From Bordetella parapertussis (GTDB lineage: Bacteria > Pseudomonadota > Gammaproteobacteria > Burkholderiales > Burkholderiaceae_D): 64,000 bases of DNA. The DNA lies in contig CAMBFZ010000015.1 of the NCBI GenBank assembly GCA_945866125.1, positions 36,330 through 100,329 of the forward strand. Direction: 5' to 3'. Shown here in pieces: positions 17,965 through 27,017 of this stretch. The position numbers were made by a program, and so were the translations under genes. Positions within the stretch are counted from its first letter, which is position 1. Each line of letters starts with the position of its first letter. A model generated the notes under the pieces. It searched no databases. It worked only from the letters and a program-made list of their open reading frames with translations, and was not told the DNA's origin.

Positions 17965-18014
17965 ATTTCAGTAGTGGCTCAAGGTATGATGCCGACAAAT
18001 ATTGACCTTAATTA

Positions 18015-18908
18015 ATGAAACCTCAAGCCTCGCTACCAGTTCGCGACGGCGTTGCGCCAAGTTTTGTGTGGTGCCCTAACGGCCCTTGGCAAACGATCGG
18101 CGAATTTTTTTTATTCCGCTTTCCGGCGATTAGTAGAGACCGCTGGGCGTTGCGGGCCGCGCGCGGTGAGCTACGCGACGAGCGTGGCATTGAGCTTGGC
18201 CTTGACAGTGCTTATCGCGTTGGCGCTTGCGTTTTTTATTATCGAGAGCCCGAGGTTGAAGTTTTTATTCCATTTAAAGAAAATATCCTGTTTCAAAATT
18301 CGCAAATTCTGGTTGTCGATAAGCCACACTTTTTACCGGTTATTCCGGCTGGGCGGTTTTTGCGCGAGTCTTTACTGGTTAGATTAAAGCATCAAACAGG
18401 CCTGAACTCACTTGTGCCAATTCATCGCTTAGATAGAGAGACGGCCGGTGTGATGCTATTTTCAATCAATCCTGCCACGCGTAACGCATGGCAAAGCCTC
18501 TTTCGAGACAGGCGTATTAAAAAAATTTACGAAGCCTTGGCAGGCTTATCTGACGGGTTAAGCTTACCTTTGATACGACGTAGCCGTTTAGTCAGAGATG
18601 CACAATTTTTCAGGATGAAAGAAGTTCTTGGTGAGGCCAACACTGAAACAGGTATTTCCTTAACTGAAAAACGGGGCACGTTCGGGGTATACAAGCTTGA
18701 ACCCGTGACCGGCAAAATGCATCAACTACGTGTGCATATGAGCAGCTTGGGCATTCCCATTATTAATGACCGCCTTTATCCAACGGCGCAGACGATTGGG
18801 CCAGACGATTTTAGCTCACCGCTGAAATTATTAGCACGATCACTTTCCTTCATCGACCCTATTTCTGGCGATGATCGTGTGTTTGAAAGTCGTCAAAATT
18901 TATTTTAA
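18015..18908 (+). CDS. RluA-family pseudouridine synthase
   Basis: A 297-aa enzyme that isomerises uridine to pseudouridine in rRNA or tRNA. The catalytic motif is PIHRLDRETAGVMLF with D140 as nucleophile. Other family motifs are LVVDKPHFLPVIP and GKMHQLRVHMSSLGIPI. The N-terminal 85 residues resemble a degenerate S4-like segment. Target position is unknown. The ATG at 18015 is the first in frame. The MFS gene follows 17 bp later on the same strand, probably co-transcribed. AT content rises from here, compared with the upstream amidase region. Confidence 0.9.
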   Translation: MKPQASLPVRDGVAPSFVWCPNGPWQTIGEFFLFRFPAISRDRWALRAARGELRDERGIELGLDSAYRVGACVFYYREPEVEVFIPFKENILFQNSQILVVDKPHFLPVIPAGRFLRESLLVRLKHQTGLNSLVPIHRLDRETAGVMLFSINPATRNAWQSLFRDRRIKKIYEALAGLSDGLSLPLIRRSRLVRDAQFFRMKEVLGEANTETGISLTEKRGTFGVYKLEPVTGKMHQLRVHMSSLGIPIINDRLYPTAQTIGPDDFSSPLKLLARSLSFIDPISGDDRVFESRQNLF

Positions 18909-18925
18909 TAATCTTTAAAAAACCA

Positions 18926-20149
18926 ATGTCTTTTAACTCCGGCTCCAATTCTGACGAGCGACTTCTCTCAGTTGCAATTATTGCTTTGTCTGGTGCGGCA
19001 TTTGGTAGTGGCATGTCGATGCGCGTCATGGATCCGATGTTAGTCCAACTTGCGTCAGATTTTTCGATAACGCTTAGCACTGCTTCACAGGTAATTACGG
19101 TGTTCGGTTTAGCTTATGGTTTATCGCAACTCTTATTCGGTCCGTTAGGCGATCGGTATGGAAAATATTTGGTTGTTGCTTGGGGTTGTATTGCTTGTTC
19201 TGCGACCGCTTTGTTATGTGCGCTTGCGCCAGATTTTTATTTCTTGCTTACTGCGCGTAGCATTGCTGGGGCAACTGCTGCAGCAATTATTCCTCTATCG
19301 ATGGCCTGGATTGGAGATGTGGTTCCGTATGAGGATAGGCAGCCGATATTGGCGCGATTTTTGATTGGGCAAATTTTAGGATTGTCGTCTGGTGCTTTGA
19401 TAGGTGGTCTTTGCGCTGATTATTTAACCTGGCGTACGCCGTTCTTTTTGATCTCACTGTCCTTCGTTTTGATCGGTTCTTACTTAATACGTTTAAATAC
19501 TCGATTGCCAGCGTCTGCACGGTTTTTACATCAGGCACAAGGAGGGGCGGTCGCACGCTTATTTTCAGAGTTTGGAAAGATTTTTTCCCTGCCTTGGGCT
19601 CGGGTGGTACTCACTATTGTATTAATTGAAGGTGCGATGGTTTTTGGCGCAATGGCGTTTATTGCGTCGCACTTGCACATGCAGAAAGGCATGTCCTTAA
19701 CGAGCGCTGGCTCACTCGTGATGTTATTCGGTTTGGGTGGTTTATTGTTTGCGTGGCAATCGCGCAAATTATTGCGTCAATTTGGCGAATCAGGATTAGT
19801 CCAACATGGTGCGACTCTAATGGGTTTATCGCTACTTGCAATTGCCTATGGACCAAGTTGGTGGTGGTCGGTACCGGCGTGTTTTTGTTTAGGCTTAGGC
19901 TTTTACATGATGCACAACACGTTGCAAATTAATGCGACACAAATGGCCCCCGAACGTCGTGGTTCGGCTGTGGCTGCGTTTGCTTCTTGTTTTTTCTTAG
20001 GTCAATCTGCTGGCGTCGCCGCCGGTGCGAGCTTGCTTGACGTCGCTGGTACTAGCAAGTTGCTCGCTATTTCGGGCGCCGGGGTATTTTTTACCGGCCT
20101 AATATTTTCCCGACTACGCCTAAAACGAAATCAAATCGTTAGCATCTAA
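18926..20149 (+). CDS. MFS transporter (12-helix drug/solute exporter type)
   Basis: A 407-aa membrane carrier with about 12 helices. MFS signatures include the loop 2-3 motif GPLGDRYGKYLVVAWG and the motif-C-like FLIGQILGLSSGALIGG in helix 5. It resembles drug:H+ antiporter-1 members. The substrate is unknown. The gene lies 17 bp after the pseudouridine synthase gene. Its stop overlaps the stop of the small convergent gene by 4 bp (CTAA at 20146-20149). Confidence 0.9.
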   Translation: MSFNSGSNSDERLLSVAIIALSGAAFGSGMSMRVMDPMLVQLASDFSITLSTASQVITVFGLAYGLSQLLFGPLGDRYGKYLVVAWGCIACSATALLCALAPDFYFLLTARSIAGATAAAIIPLSMAWIGDVVPYEDRQPILARFLIGQILGLSSGALIGGLCADYLTWRTPFFLISLSFVLIGSYLIRLNTRLPASARFLHQAQGGAVARLFSEFGKIFSLPWARVVLTIVLIEGAMVFGAMAFIASHLHMQKGMSLTSAGSLVMLFGLGGLLFAWQSRKLLRQFGESGLVQHGATLMGLSLLAIAYGPSWWWSVPACFCLGLGFYMMHNTLQINATQMAPERRGSAVAAFASCFFLGQSAGVAAGASLLDVAGTSKLLAISGAGVFFTGLIFSRLRLKRNQIVSI

Positions 20150-20379
20150 TTACGCGTAGCAAAATAACGCAACTCCGCAGCCAAATTAGGCTGGCTTATT
20201 TCGACGTCCCGAGCAATACGATTTAGCTTTTTGGTCGTACTCAAACGCTTCGCTTGAGTGCACGTTATCTCGGAAGTACTTTTCTCTACGCCTCGCATAA
20301 ATACATTATTAAACAGCAGGCGCATTGAAGCTGACGCTAAATCGAAAAGTCTTTGTGCCGTTGGGAAAATGAATTGCAT
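20146..20379 (-). CDS. Small hypothetical protein
   Basis: A 77-aa basic protein starting MQFIFPTAQRLFDLASASMR. It was kept because AGAGG precedes the ATG at 20379, because its stop meets the MFS stop in a 4-bp convergent overlap, and because no other gene explains the strand. The N-terminal 35 residues are amphipathic and hydrophobic; the rest is charged and helical. Not recognised. Confidence 0.45.
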   Translation of the reverse strand: MQFIFPTAQRLFDLASASMRLLFNNVFMRGVEKSTSEITCTQAKRLSTTKKLNRIARDVEISQPNLAAELRYFATRN

Positions 20380-20529
20380 AGAACCTCTATTGAGCAATGA
20401 AGCGTGGTTAAATTAGATTTGTTGCTATGCAGTATAGTTTTTTGTAAGATATAAACACAATTTCATTTTCTAATAAGAGCTATTGTTTTTAGGTATACCA
20501 TAATAGTCTTTTTGCTAATTTAGGCGATC

Positions 20530-21480
20530 ATGAGTTTTTTAACCCTCGATTTAAACCTGCTCCGTGTCTTTGACGCAGTCATGACGGAACAAAACCTCAC
20601 GCGGGCTGCTGGCCGGTTGGCAATGACACAGCCAGCGGTATCTAATGCCATTAAACGACTGCGAGAGGCCTTAAGTGATGAGTTGTTGATCAGGACCGCC
20701 CACGGCGTGAAACCAACCGCACGCGCCGAGTCATTATGGCCTGCGGTCAGACGCGCACTAGCCGAATTGGAAGAAGCAGTTGCTCCTCGCTCATTTGAGT
20801 TAGCGAAAGCACATGTAACATTTCGTATGGCAATGGCTGACGCAACAGCGGCGATTTTATTACCCCGACTAGTGCGATTAATTGAGAGTGATGCGCCTGG
20901 GATCGATGTTCGGATGGTGCCCTTGACCACGCGTGAACCACGGCCGATGTTGCTACGAGGGGATATTGATTTAGCTATCGGGTTTTTCCCTGGTGTAGTG
21001 GCACAGCTACAAGGCGCCACAGAGACACCAATTCGCCATGAACGACTTTATCGAGGACAGTATGTTTGTGTCATGCGGCAGCATCATCCACTGGCAAGCG
21101 AAAACCTAACTCTTGATCAATACTGCAATGCCAACCACTTATTAGTAAGCTTTTCTGGTCGCGCCCGTGGTTTAGTAGACGATGCTCTACTCACGCTTAA
21201 TCGTGAGCGCAGAATATTACTAACTGTTAATCAGTTTTTCACCGCGGGTAAAGTTGTGACCGCATCAAATTTATTGATGGTATTACCACGTCACTTAATT
21301 GCGGCAACAGGTATGACGGATGCCCTCATCGTTAAAGAACTACCTTTTCCAATGCCCGATGTTCACATTGATATGCTCTGGCATGAACGTGATGCTCGTA
21401 ATCCTGGTCACCGTTGGCTACGTGATTTGCTGGGCCATTCAGGGGCATTAGGTGTTTTACCACCGACAGAAAAAGCCTAA
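20530..21480 (+). CDS. LysR-family transcriptional regulator
   Basis: A 316-aa regulator. The N-terminal winged helix (LDLNLLRVFDAVMTEQNLTR, then AAGRLAMTQPAVSNAIKRL) is followed by the periplasmic-binding-like effector domain from about 95. It resembles NodD/LinR-type LysR proteins. The divergent small gene (20146-20379) and the 150-bp AT-rich gap between them are its likeliest autoregulatory site. The target is unknown. A gene-free, DnaA-box-bearing gap follows. Confidence 0.9.
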   Translation: MSFLTLDLNLLRVFDAVMTEQNLTRAAGRLAMTQPAVSNAIKRLREALSDELLIRTAHGVKPTARAESLWPAVRRALAELEEAVAPRSFELAKAHVTFRMAMADATAAILLPRLVRLIESDAPGIDVRMVPLTTREPRPMLLRGDIDLAIGFFPGVVAQLQGATETPIRHERLYRGQYVCVMRQHHPLASENLTLDQYCNANHLLVSFSGRARGLVDDALLTLNRERRILLTVNQFFTAGKVVTASNLLMVLPRHLIAATGMTDALIVKELPFPMPDVHIDMLWHERDARNPGHRWLRDLLGHSGALGVLPPTEKA

Positions 21481-21500
21481 TCAGATCTGGGCCTTGATTG

Positions 21501-21771
21501 TTATTCACAATTTATCCACCGGTTTTCCAAAGACTTATTAAATTTTTGGATTTGCAGTTTTTTGTCTGAACTGAAGCAGTTTGTTGTTTTATAGGTTTAT
21601 ATTTATAGATAGTAGTAATAGATAAGGATGAGTACTTTCTGTGTATAAGTACTTTTTTCCCTTTGTAATCAAGACCTTGGAAAAAAGATAACAACGGCAT
21701 AAGCGTGCAGATAGCGCAGGACAGTTTTGGTATAAGTTTAGGTGTTTTGCAAAACTAAGCGCTTATGCACT
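21501..21771. other. AT-rich gap with DnaA-box-like 9-mers
   Basis: The 355-bp gap at 21481-21835 holds no gene. It has TTATTCACA (21501-21509), TTATCCACC (21512-21520), TGTGTATAA (21640-21648, reverse of TTATACACA) and TTATGCACT (21763-21771). Between them, 21540-21630 is strongly AT-rich. Two boxes fit TTATNCACA exactly and two are one base off. It may be an origin-like or DnaA-binding region; chance is possible at this AT content. Confidence 0.35.
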
Positions 21772-21835
21772 TGATTGCAGGAAGATATCCATAGGGTTCT
21801 GCACAGCTGACGATCAGCTATTTTTCAAAAAAAGT

Positions 21836-22711
21836 TCAGCTTGGCCACAGTGACTGTATTAATGCTAGTGCGATGGCAATAGCGGGTTCCTGCGAACGCT
21901 TAGCTAAATAGATAAACGACAGTTCGGTAGCGAGGCTCACTTTATCTGCTACGACCAGTCCATGAACATGGGCTTCTCGCAATGCAATGGATTCTCTTAC
22001 CAGTGATAAACCCACACCCGACTTGACCAGATCTAGCATGGAGGCTTCTTGGTCAACTAATGCAACTTGATGAGCACTGACACCGTGTTTAGTGAAGACT
22101 TCGCTTAATAGGCGGTTGTGTACGGACTCTGCAGGCGCCCATATCCATGGCAAACTTGCCAACTCATTCCAGTTCTTATTAAGTACTCTCTGTTTCCAGC
22201 CTCGTGGTGCAAGGACGTAATAGGTAAACGTCGTCAATGTGTGGCTATGAAAATCCGGTCCTGGCGACCCGAGATAATAGCCAACATCCAGTTGGCCAGT
22301 CTTAATTTGCTGTAGTACCCAACCTGACATCCCTTGCTGCAACTTAGTCGATATTTGGGGATGGGTTTCAACTAGTCGTTTTAGAAATACACCTAATCGT
22401 ATAAATTCCGGATCGAGGATAGTACCAATTGATAGGCTGCCAGAAATGGTTGAACTTAGTGATTGGGCTGCTTGTAATAACTCGTCGCTGTTAGCAAGAA
22501 TCCGTTCAGCGAGGGGTAATAATTTTGCACCATCATCGGTCAGTATCATCCCGGTCGGCCCGCGACTAAACAATTGGACATTAAGACTTTGCTGTAGGGA
22601 TTTGATTTGTAAGCTCACCGCTGGTTGCGTTAAATGAAGTCGACCCGCTGCTCGTGTCAGGTTACCTTCTTGGGCGACGGTTACAAAAGCACGAAGTTGG
22701 GTAAGGTCCAT
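21836..22711 (-). CDS. LysR-family transcriptional regulator (divergent to mmsA-like gene)
   Basis: A 291-aa LysR regulator. The winged helix is MDLTQLRAFVTVAQEGNLTR followed by AAGRLHLTQPAVSLQIKSL; the effector-binding domain starts near 90. The ATG at 22711 is chosen because LysR proteins normally begin at this point; an upstream in-frame ATG at 22759 would add a His-rich stretch (HQHHHKK). It is divergent from the dehydrogenase operon with palindromes in the gap, so it probably controls that operon and itself. Confidence 0.9.
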   Translation of the reverse strand: MDLTQLRAFVTVAQEGNLTRAAGRLHLTQPAVSLQIKSLQQSLNVQLFSRGPTGMILTDDGAKLLPLAERILANSDELLQAAQSLSSTISGSLSIGTILDPEFIRLGVFLKRLVETHPQISTKLQQGMSGWVLQQIKTGQLDVGYYLGSPGPDFHSHTLTTFTYYVLAPRGWKQRVLNKNWNELASLPWIWAPAESVHNRLLSEVFTKHGVSAHQVALVDQEASMLDLVKSGVGLSLVRESIALREAHVHGLVVADKVSLATELSFIYLAKRSQEPAIAIALALIQSLWPS

Positions 22712-22776
22712 GCGGAAGTTTAATAAAATTTTTTTATGATGATGTTGATGATAACTCATTGGATTTTGGGATTCCC

Positions 22777-22803
22777 AAGGATTATCCTTGATTCATTTGA
22801 ATC
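22777..22803. promoter_or_regulatory. Candidate LysR operators
   Basis: Two adjacent palindromes lie between the LysR and mmsA-like starts: AAGGATTATCCTT (22777-22789) and GATTCATTTGAATC (22790-22803). The second fits the T-N11-A pattern. They end 18 bp before the mmsA-like ATG, so they could act as operator sites. Confidence 0.45.
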
Positions 22804-22821
22804 ATCCTCAAAGGAAGCCTT

Positions 22822-24342
22822 ATGACAAACGCAGCATTTCCCTTGATCTCGCACTTCATCAACGGCCAGGTGAGTGTGTCCAATAGCGGGCATGCCCAGG
22901 ATGTATTTAATCCTGCTACTGGTTTGCCGATTGCTCGAGTTGCTTTAGGTAGTGCTGCAGAAGTTAATGCTGCAATTGCCGCAGCAAATCTGGCAGCTCC
23001 TGCATGGGCGGAAACAGCGCCACTAAAGCGGGCGCGTATTTTATGTAAATTTAAAGAGCTCATTGAGAAAAACCACGATGCGCTGGCGGCGGCGATTACC
23101 CGGGAACATGGCAAAGTGTTTTCGGATGCCAAAGGTGAAGTAGTGCGTGGTTTAGAGATTGTAGAATTTGCGTGCGGTATACCGCAGTTACTCAAAACGC
23201 AGTTCACTGACAATATTGGTGGTGGGATCGATAACTGGCAGCTACGTCAGCCTTTAGGCGTCACTGCAGGTATTACGCCGTTTAATTTTCCGGTGATGGT
23301 GCCGCTATGGATGGCGCCGATGGCTATCGCCTGCGGTAACAGTTTTGTTTTAAAACCTTCCGAGCGTGACCCTACCCCCGCAATGATGCTGGCAGATTTA
23401 TTTAAACAAGCAGGTTTGCCTGATGGCGTTTTTAATGTCGTGCAGGGTGACAAACTGGCAGTGGATACTTTGCTGCAGCATCCTGATATCAAAGCCATTT
23501 CCTTTGTTGGGTCGACACCAATTGCGGAATACATTTATACCGAAGGTAGTAAGCGTAAAGGCGCTTATCCGTTGCGTGTACAAGCCTTGGGCGGGGCAAA
23601 AAATCACTTGGTTGTGATGCCCGACGCAGATCTTGACCAAGCGGTTGATGCATTAATTGGGGCTGCCTATGGTTCAGCCGGTGAGCGGTGTATGGCGATC
23701 TCGGTCGCAGTAGCCGTAGGTAGTGTTGCCGACAAACTAGTTGACGCACTGGTTCCGCGGGTAAAAGCTTTGAAAATTAAAAACGGTATGGAGCCTGATG
23801 CCGAAATGGGCCCCGTTGTTACGGCGGCACATAAAGCAAAAATCGAAGATTACATTGAAGCTGGTGTGCGTGCTGGCGCAAAACTGATTGTTGATGGACG
23901 CGGCATTTCTGTTGCAGGACATGAGCAAGGATTTTTTCTTGGCGGGACTTTGTTTGATCACGTTACGCCATCAATGACGATTCACCAGGAAGAAATTTTT
24001 GGACCTGTTTTATGTGTAGTGCGCGTACCGGATATGGCAGCAGCAATTGATTTAATCAACGCACATGAATATGGAAATGGCGTGGCATTATTTACTTCTG
24101 ACGGTAATACAGCGCGGGAATTTTCACGTCGGATTGAAGTAGGAATGGTCGGCGTTAATGTGCCCATTCCGGTGCCAATGGCATGGCATTCATTCGGCGG
24201 ATGGAAACGCTCCTTGTTTGGCGACACACACATTTATGGCGAAGAGGGAGTGCGCTTTTATACGCGCTATAAATCTATTATGCAGCGCTGGCCCGAATCG
24301 ATTACCAAGGGCGCTGAATTTACCATGCCAGTCGCAAAATAA
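22822..24342 (+). CDS. mmsA: CoA-acylating methylmalonate-semialdehyde dehydrogenase-like
   Basis: A 506-aa aldehyde dehydrogenase that converts (methyl)malonate semialdehyde with CoA and NAD+ to propionyl- or acetyl-CoA. The catalytic cysteine is C290 in the family-typical GSAGERCMAIS. Other motifs are TPFNFPVMVPLWM and LGGAKNHLVVMPDADLD, characteristic of the MMSDH branch of ALDHs. Length is typical (about 500). AAAGGAAG precedes the ATG. It is followed 15 bp later by a GMC oxidoreductase, so the pair could oxidise an alcohol to an aldehyde and then to an acyl-CoA. The LysR next door is the likely regulator. No valine or inositol genes are nearby. Confidence 0.9.
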   Translation: MTNAAFPLISHFINGQVSVSNSGHAQDVFNPATGLPIARVALGSAAEVNAAIAAANLAAPAWAETAPLKRARILCKFKELIEKNHDALAAAITREHGKVFSDAKGEVVRGLEIVEFACGIPQLLKTQFTDNIGGGIDNWQLRQPLGVTAGITPFNFPVMVPLWMAPMAIACGNSFVLKPSERDPTPAMMLADLFKQAGLPDGVFNVVQGDKLAVDTLLQHPDIKAISFVGSTPIAEYIYTEGSKRKGAYPLRVQALGGAKNHLVVMPDADLDQAVDALIGAAYGSAGERCMAISVAVAVGSVADKLVDALVPRVKALKIKNGMEPDAEMGPVVTAAHKAKIEDYIEAGVRAGAKLIVDGRGISVAGHEQGFFLGGTLFDHVTPSMTIHQEEIFGPVLCVVRVPDMAAAIDLINAHEYGNGVALFTSDGNTAREFSRRIEVGMVGVNVPIPVPMAWHSFGGWKRSLFGDTHIYGEEGVRFYTRYKSIMQRWPESITKGAEFTMPVAK

Positions 24343-24357
24343 GGCCAAGGAGCAGCA

Positions 24358-25995
24358 ATGGAATCTGCAGGCAAATACGACTACATCATCATCGGGGCAG
24401 GTTCAGCCGGTTGTGTGCTGGCGAACCGCCTTACCCAGGACGCGGATATTTCGGTGTTATTGATTGAAGCCGGAGGCAAAGATGATTATGTCTGGATTCA
24501 TATTCCGGTTGGCTATCTCTACTGCATCAATAATCCGCGGACTGATTGGTTATTTCGGACAGAAGCAGAGGCCGGACTTAATGGTCGTAGCCTAATTTAT
24601 CCACGTGGCAAAGTCATGGGGGGATCGTCTTCGATCAACGGCATGATTTATATGCGTGGGCAGCAGCGGGACTATGAAGAATGGGCGCGGCTGACTGGCG
24701 ATGATAGTTGGCGTTGGGATCAGGTGCTGCCTTTGTTTCGGGTAGCAGAAGATCATCATGGTGGTGGTGATGCGGTTCACGGGAGCGGCGGTGAGTGGCG
24801 CGTTGAAAAGCAGCGCCTGCGGTGGGACATTCTCGATGCATTCCGTGCTGCTGCGGCGCAGACGGGCATTCCTGCAACGGACGATTTTAATTCCGGCGAT
24901 AACGAGGGCTGTGGCTACTTCGAAGTGAACCAAAAAAACGGTATTCGCTGGAATACCGCAAAAGCATTTTTAAAATCGATCAAACATCGTCGGGGTAAAC
25001 TCGACATCATGACGGGCTGTCATGTAAAACGTTTACGTATCACTTCCACGATTGCCGGCAAACGCTGCGTTGGCGTTGAATTTACGGGCGGCGGCCAAGA
25101 GTGGTTTGCTGAATCAGTTCAAGAAACGCTGGTTTGCGCTGGCGCCATCGGCTCGCCGCAGATCTTGCAGCTCTCCGGGATCGGGCCCGCCGCTTTGCTT
25201 CAGCAACATGGCGTATCGATCGTCGTCGATGCGCCGGGCGTCGGAGAAAACTTGCAAGATCATTTGCAACTGCGCATGGCATTTAAAGTGGCCGGTGTCA
25301 AAACCCTCAACACCATGGCGAATAGTTTGTTAGGTAAATTGCGTATTGGCGTGGAATACGCGTTAAATCGCAGCGGTCCTATGTCGATGGCACCATCGCA
25401 GCTTGGGGCGTTTACACGCTCAGACCCATCTCAAGTAACAGCCAACTTGCAATACCATGTGCAGCCGCTGTCACTGGGAAAATTTGGCGAACCCCTGCAT
25501 CGTTTTCCCGCATTTACTGCAAGCGTGTGCAATCTCCGCCCAACGTCAAGGGGTCATGTCCGTATCGCCTCGGGCGATCCACTTGCGGCGCCGAAGATTA
25601 CGCCAAACTATCTCACTACTGCAAAAGATCGCAAAGTCGCGGCAGATTCTTTATCGCTGACACGCCGTATCGTAGCGGCGCCTGCTTTGGCGCGCTATCA
25701 GCCGCAAGAGTTCATGCCCGGCGTGCAGTTTCAAACAGAGGAAGAGCTTGCCCATGCGGCGGGCGATATTGGGACGACTATTTTCCACCCGGTTGGTACT
25801 TGCAAGATCGGGCCGGATGGGGACCCGATGGCGGTACTGGATCAGCAGATGCGGGTGAGGGGAGTTGCTGGGCTTCGTGTTGTGGATGGCTCTGTGATGC
25901 CAGCGATTACCTCTGGCAATCCGAATTCACCCATTATCATGATCGCCGAAAAGGCTGCGCAATCAATAAGGTCAGACCGACCACACAAGGGATAA
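24358..25995 (+). CDS. GMC-family FAD oxidoreductase (choline/alcohol dehydrogenase-like)
   Basis: A 545-aa flavoprotein. FAD-binding YIIIGAGSAGCVLANRL is at about residues 9-25, GMC signature 1 is in YPRGKVMGGSSSINGMIYMR, and signature 2 is GAIGSPQILQLSGIGP. The C-terminal active-site histidine is in TTIFHPVGTCKIG and the family Asn in ITSGNPNSPIIMIAE. It oxidises an alcohol to an aldehyde; the substrate is unknown and choline is not implied. RBS AAGGAG lies 7 bp before the ATG. It is co-transcribed with the dehydrogenase upstream, which may use its product. Confidence 0.92.
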   Translation: MESAGKYDYIIIGAGSAGCVLANRLTQDADISVLLIEAGGKDDYVWIHIPVGYLYCINNPRTDWLFRTEAEAGLNGRSLIYPRGKVMGGSSSINGMIYMRGQQRDYEEWARLTGDDSWRWDQVLPLFRVAEDHHGGGDAVHGSGGEWRVEKQRLRWDILDAFRAAAAQTGIPATDDFNSGDNEGCGYFEVNQKNGIRWNTAKAFLKSIKHRRGKLDIMTGCHVKRLRITSTIAGKRCVGVEFTGGGQEWFAESVQETLVCAGAIGSPQILQLSGIGPAALLQQHGVSIVVDAPGVGENLQDHLQLRMAFKVAGVKTLNTMANSLLGKLRIGVEYALNRSGPMSMAPSQLGAFTRSDPSQVTANLQYHVQPLSLGKFGEPLHRFPAFTASVCNLRPTSRGHVRIASGDPLAAPKITPNYLTTAKDRKVAADSLSLTRRIVAAPALARYQPQEFMPGVQFQTEEELAHAAGDIGTTIFHPVGTCKIGPDGDPMAVLDQQMRVRGVAGLRVVDGSVMPAITSGNPNSPIIMIAEKAAQSIRSDRPHKG

Positions 25996-26094
25996 TATGG
26001 TTAATATCGCCGCCCCAATAACAGCGGGCATCATATAGTAAGCGTGCGCTTACACTCGCTGAATAGGCCGGGGTGCAACAGGTAAAAAGAACGC

Positions 26095-26871
26095 ATGATG
26101 GACTTCCTGATTGGCGATTATGGATTATTGGCGCTTGCTGCTTTGTTTGCCGGCTTGGTGGATGCCGTGGTCGGTGGCGGTGGATTGATTCAGTTGCCGG
26201 CCTTATTTAGCGTATTGCCTCAGACAGTGCCGGCAAGCTTATTTGGGACCAATAAATTTTCTGCTATTTGGGGCACATTGTTTGCTGCGCGTACGTATGC
26301 CCGTAAGATTTCTGTCGAGTGGGGTACCGCAATACCGGCATCGGGTGCCGCTTTATTATTTTCTTTTGCGGGCGCGTGGTTGGTTACCGCCTTCCCACCA
26401 GACCTTATTCGCAAAACACTTCCTTTTTTGTTGCTGGCCGTTGCGATTTATGTGGCGATTCGAAAAGACTTTGGCGCCTCTCATGTGCCGCGATTTTCCG
26501 GTGCGCGTGAAACGCGGATGGCTGTGGTAACCGGCGCCGGGATTGGTTTTTATGACGGATTTTTCGGGCCTGGTACTGGCAGTTTTTTACTATTTTTATT
26601 TGTGCGATTTTTTGGCTTTGATTTTCTCGGCGCCTCAGCGGTCGCCAAGATCGTCAATGTTGCGTGTAATTTCGCCGCCTTAATATGGTTTGGTTACGCG
26701 GGACATGTGTTGTGGCAGCTCGGATTGTTAATGGCCATTTGTAATATTTGTGGCGCCATGATTGGCACGCGCGTTGCGCTCAAAGAGGGTAGTGTGTTCA
26801 TTCGCAAAGCCTTTTTGGTAGTGGTTGGAGCACTCATACTGAAAACGGCCCGGGATGCATTTTGGAGCTAA
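26095..26871 (+). CDS. TauE/SafE-family (TSUP) sulfite/sulfonate permease-like protein
   Basis: A 258-aa membrane protein with about seven to eight helices and the two TSUP repeats: AGLVDAVVGGGGLIQLP in the first half and GAGIGFYDGFFGPGTGSFL in the second. YfcA-like members export or import sulfonates, sulfite or similar anions; the substrate here is unknown. Two adjacent ATGs (26095, 26098) are possible. A parS site starts only 5 bp after the stop. Confidence 0.9.
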   Translation: MMDFLIGDYGLLALAALFAGLVDAVVGGGGLIQLPALFSVLPQTVPASLFGTNKFSAIWGTLFAARTYARKISVEWGTAIPASGAALLFSFAGAWLVTAFPPDLIRKTLPFLLLAVAIYVAIRKDFGASHVPRFSGARETRMAVVTGAGIGFYDGFFGPGTGSFLLFLFVRFFGFDFLGASAVAKIVNVACNFAALIWFGYAGHVLWQLGLLMAICNICGAMIGTRVALKEGSVFIRKAFLVVVGALILKTARDAFWS

Positions 26872-26875
26872 TGAT

Positions 26876-26891
26876 TGTTCCACGTGAAACA
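26876..26891. promoter_or_regulatory. parS: parS site 1
   Basis: TGTTCCACGTGAAACA differs by one base from the consensus TGTTTCACGTGAAACA bound by ParB. It lies just before mnmG-rsmG-parA-parB, the normal place for parS. Confidence 0.88.
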
Positions 26892-26912
26892 AGTCAGGCC
26901 GGACTATCATTA

Positions 26913-26928
26913 GGTTCCACGTGAAACA
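26913..26928. promoter_or_regulatory. parS: parS site 2
   Basis: GGTTCCACGTGAAACA, two bases from the consensus and sharing the core GTTCCACGTGAAAC with site 1. It begins 37 bp after the start of site 1. Confidence 0.85.
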
Positions 26929-27017
26929 ATTTTTGCAAGAGCGCTTGTTCTGACGTGGGCTGATGATAAAACCCCTTATAATCCAGCCTCTGCTTTCCGT
27001 CTCCACGAGGCGCACTT

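Noticed and set aside
20401..20529. A small RNA or gene between the small protein and LysR
   Set aside because: AT-rich but no hairpin-T tract or frame of useful length; regarded as a promoter region.
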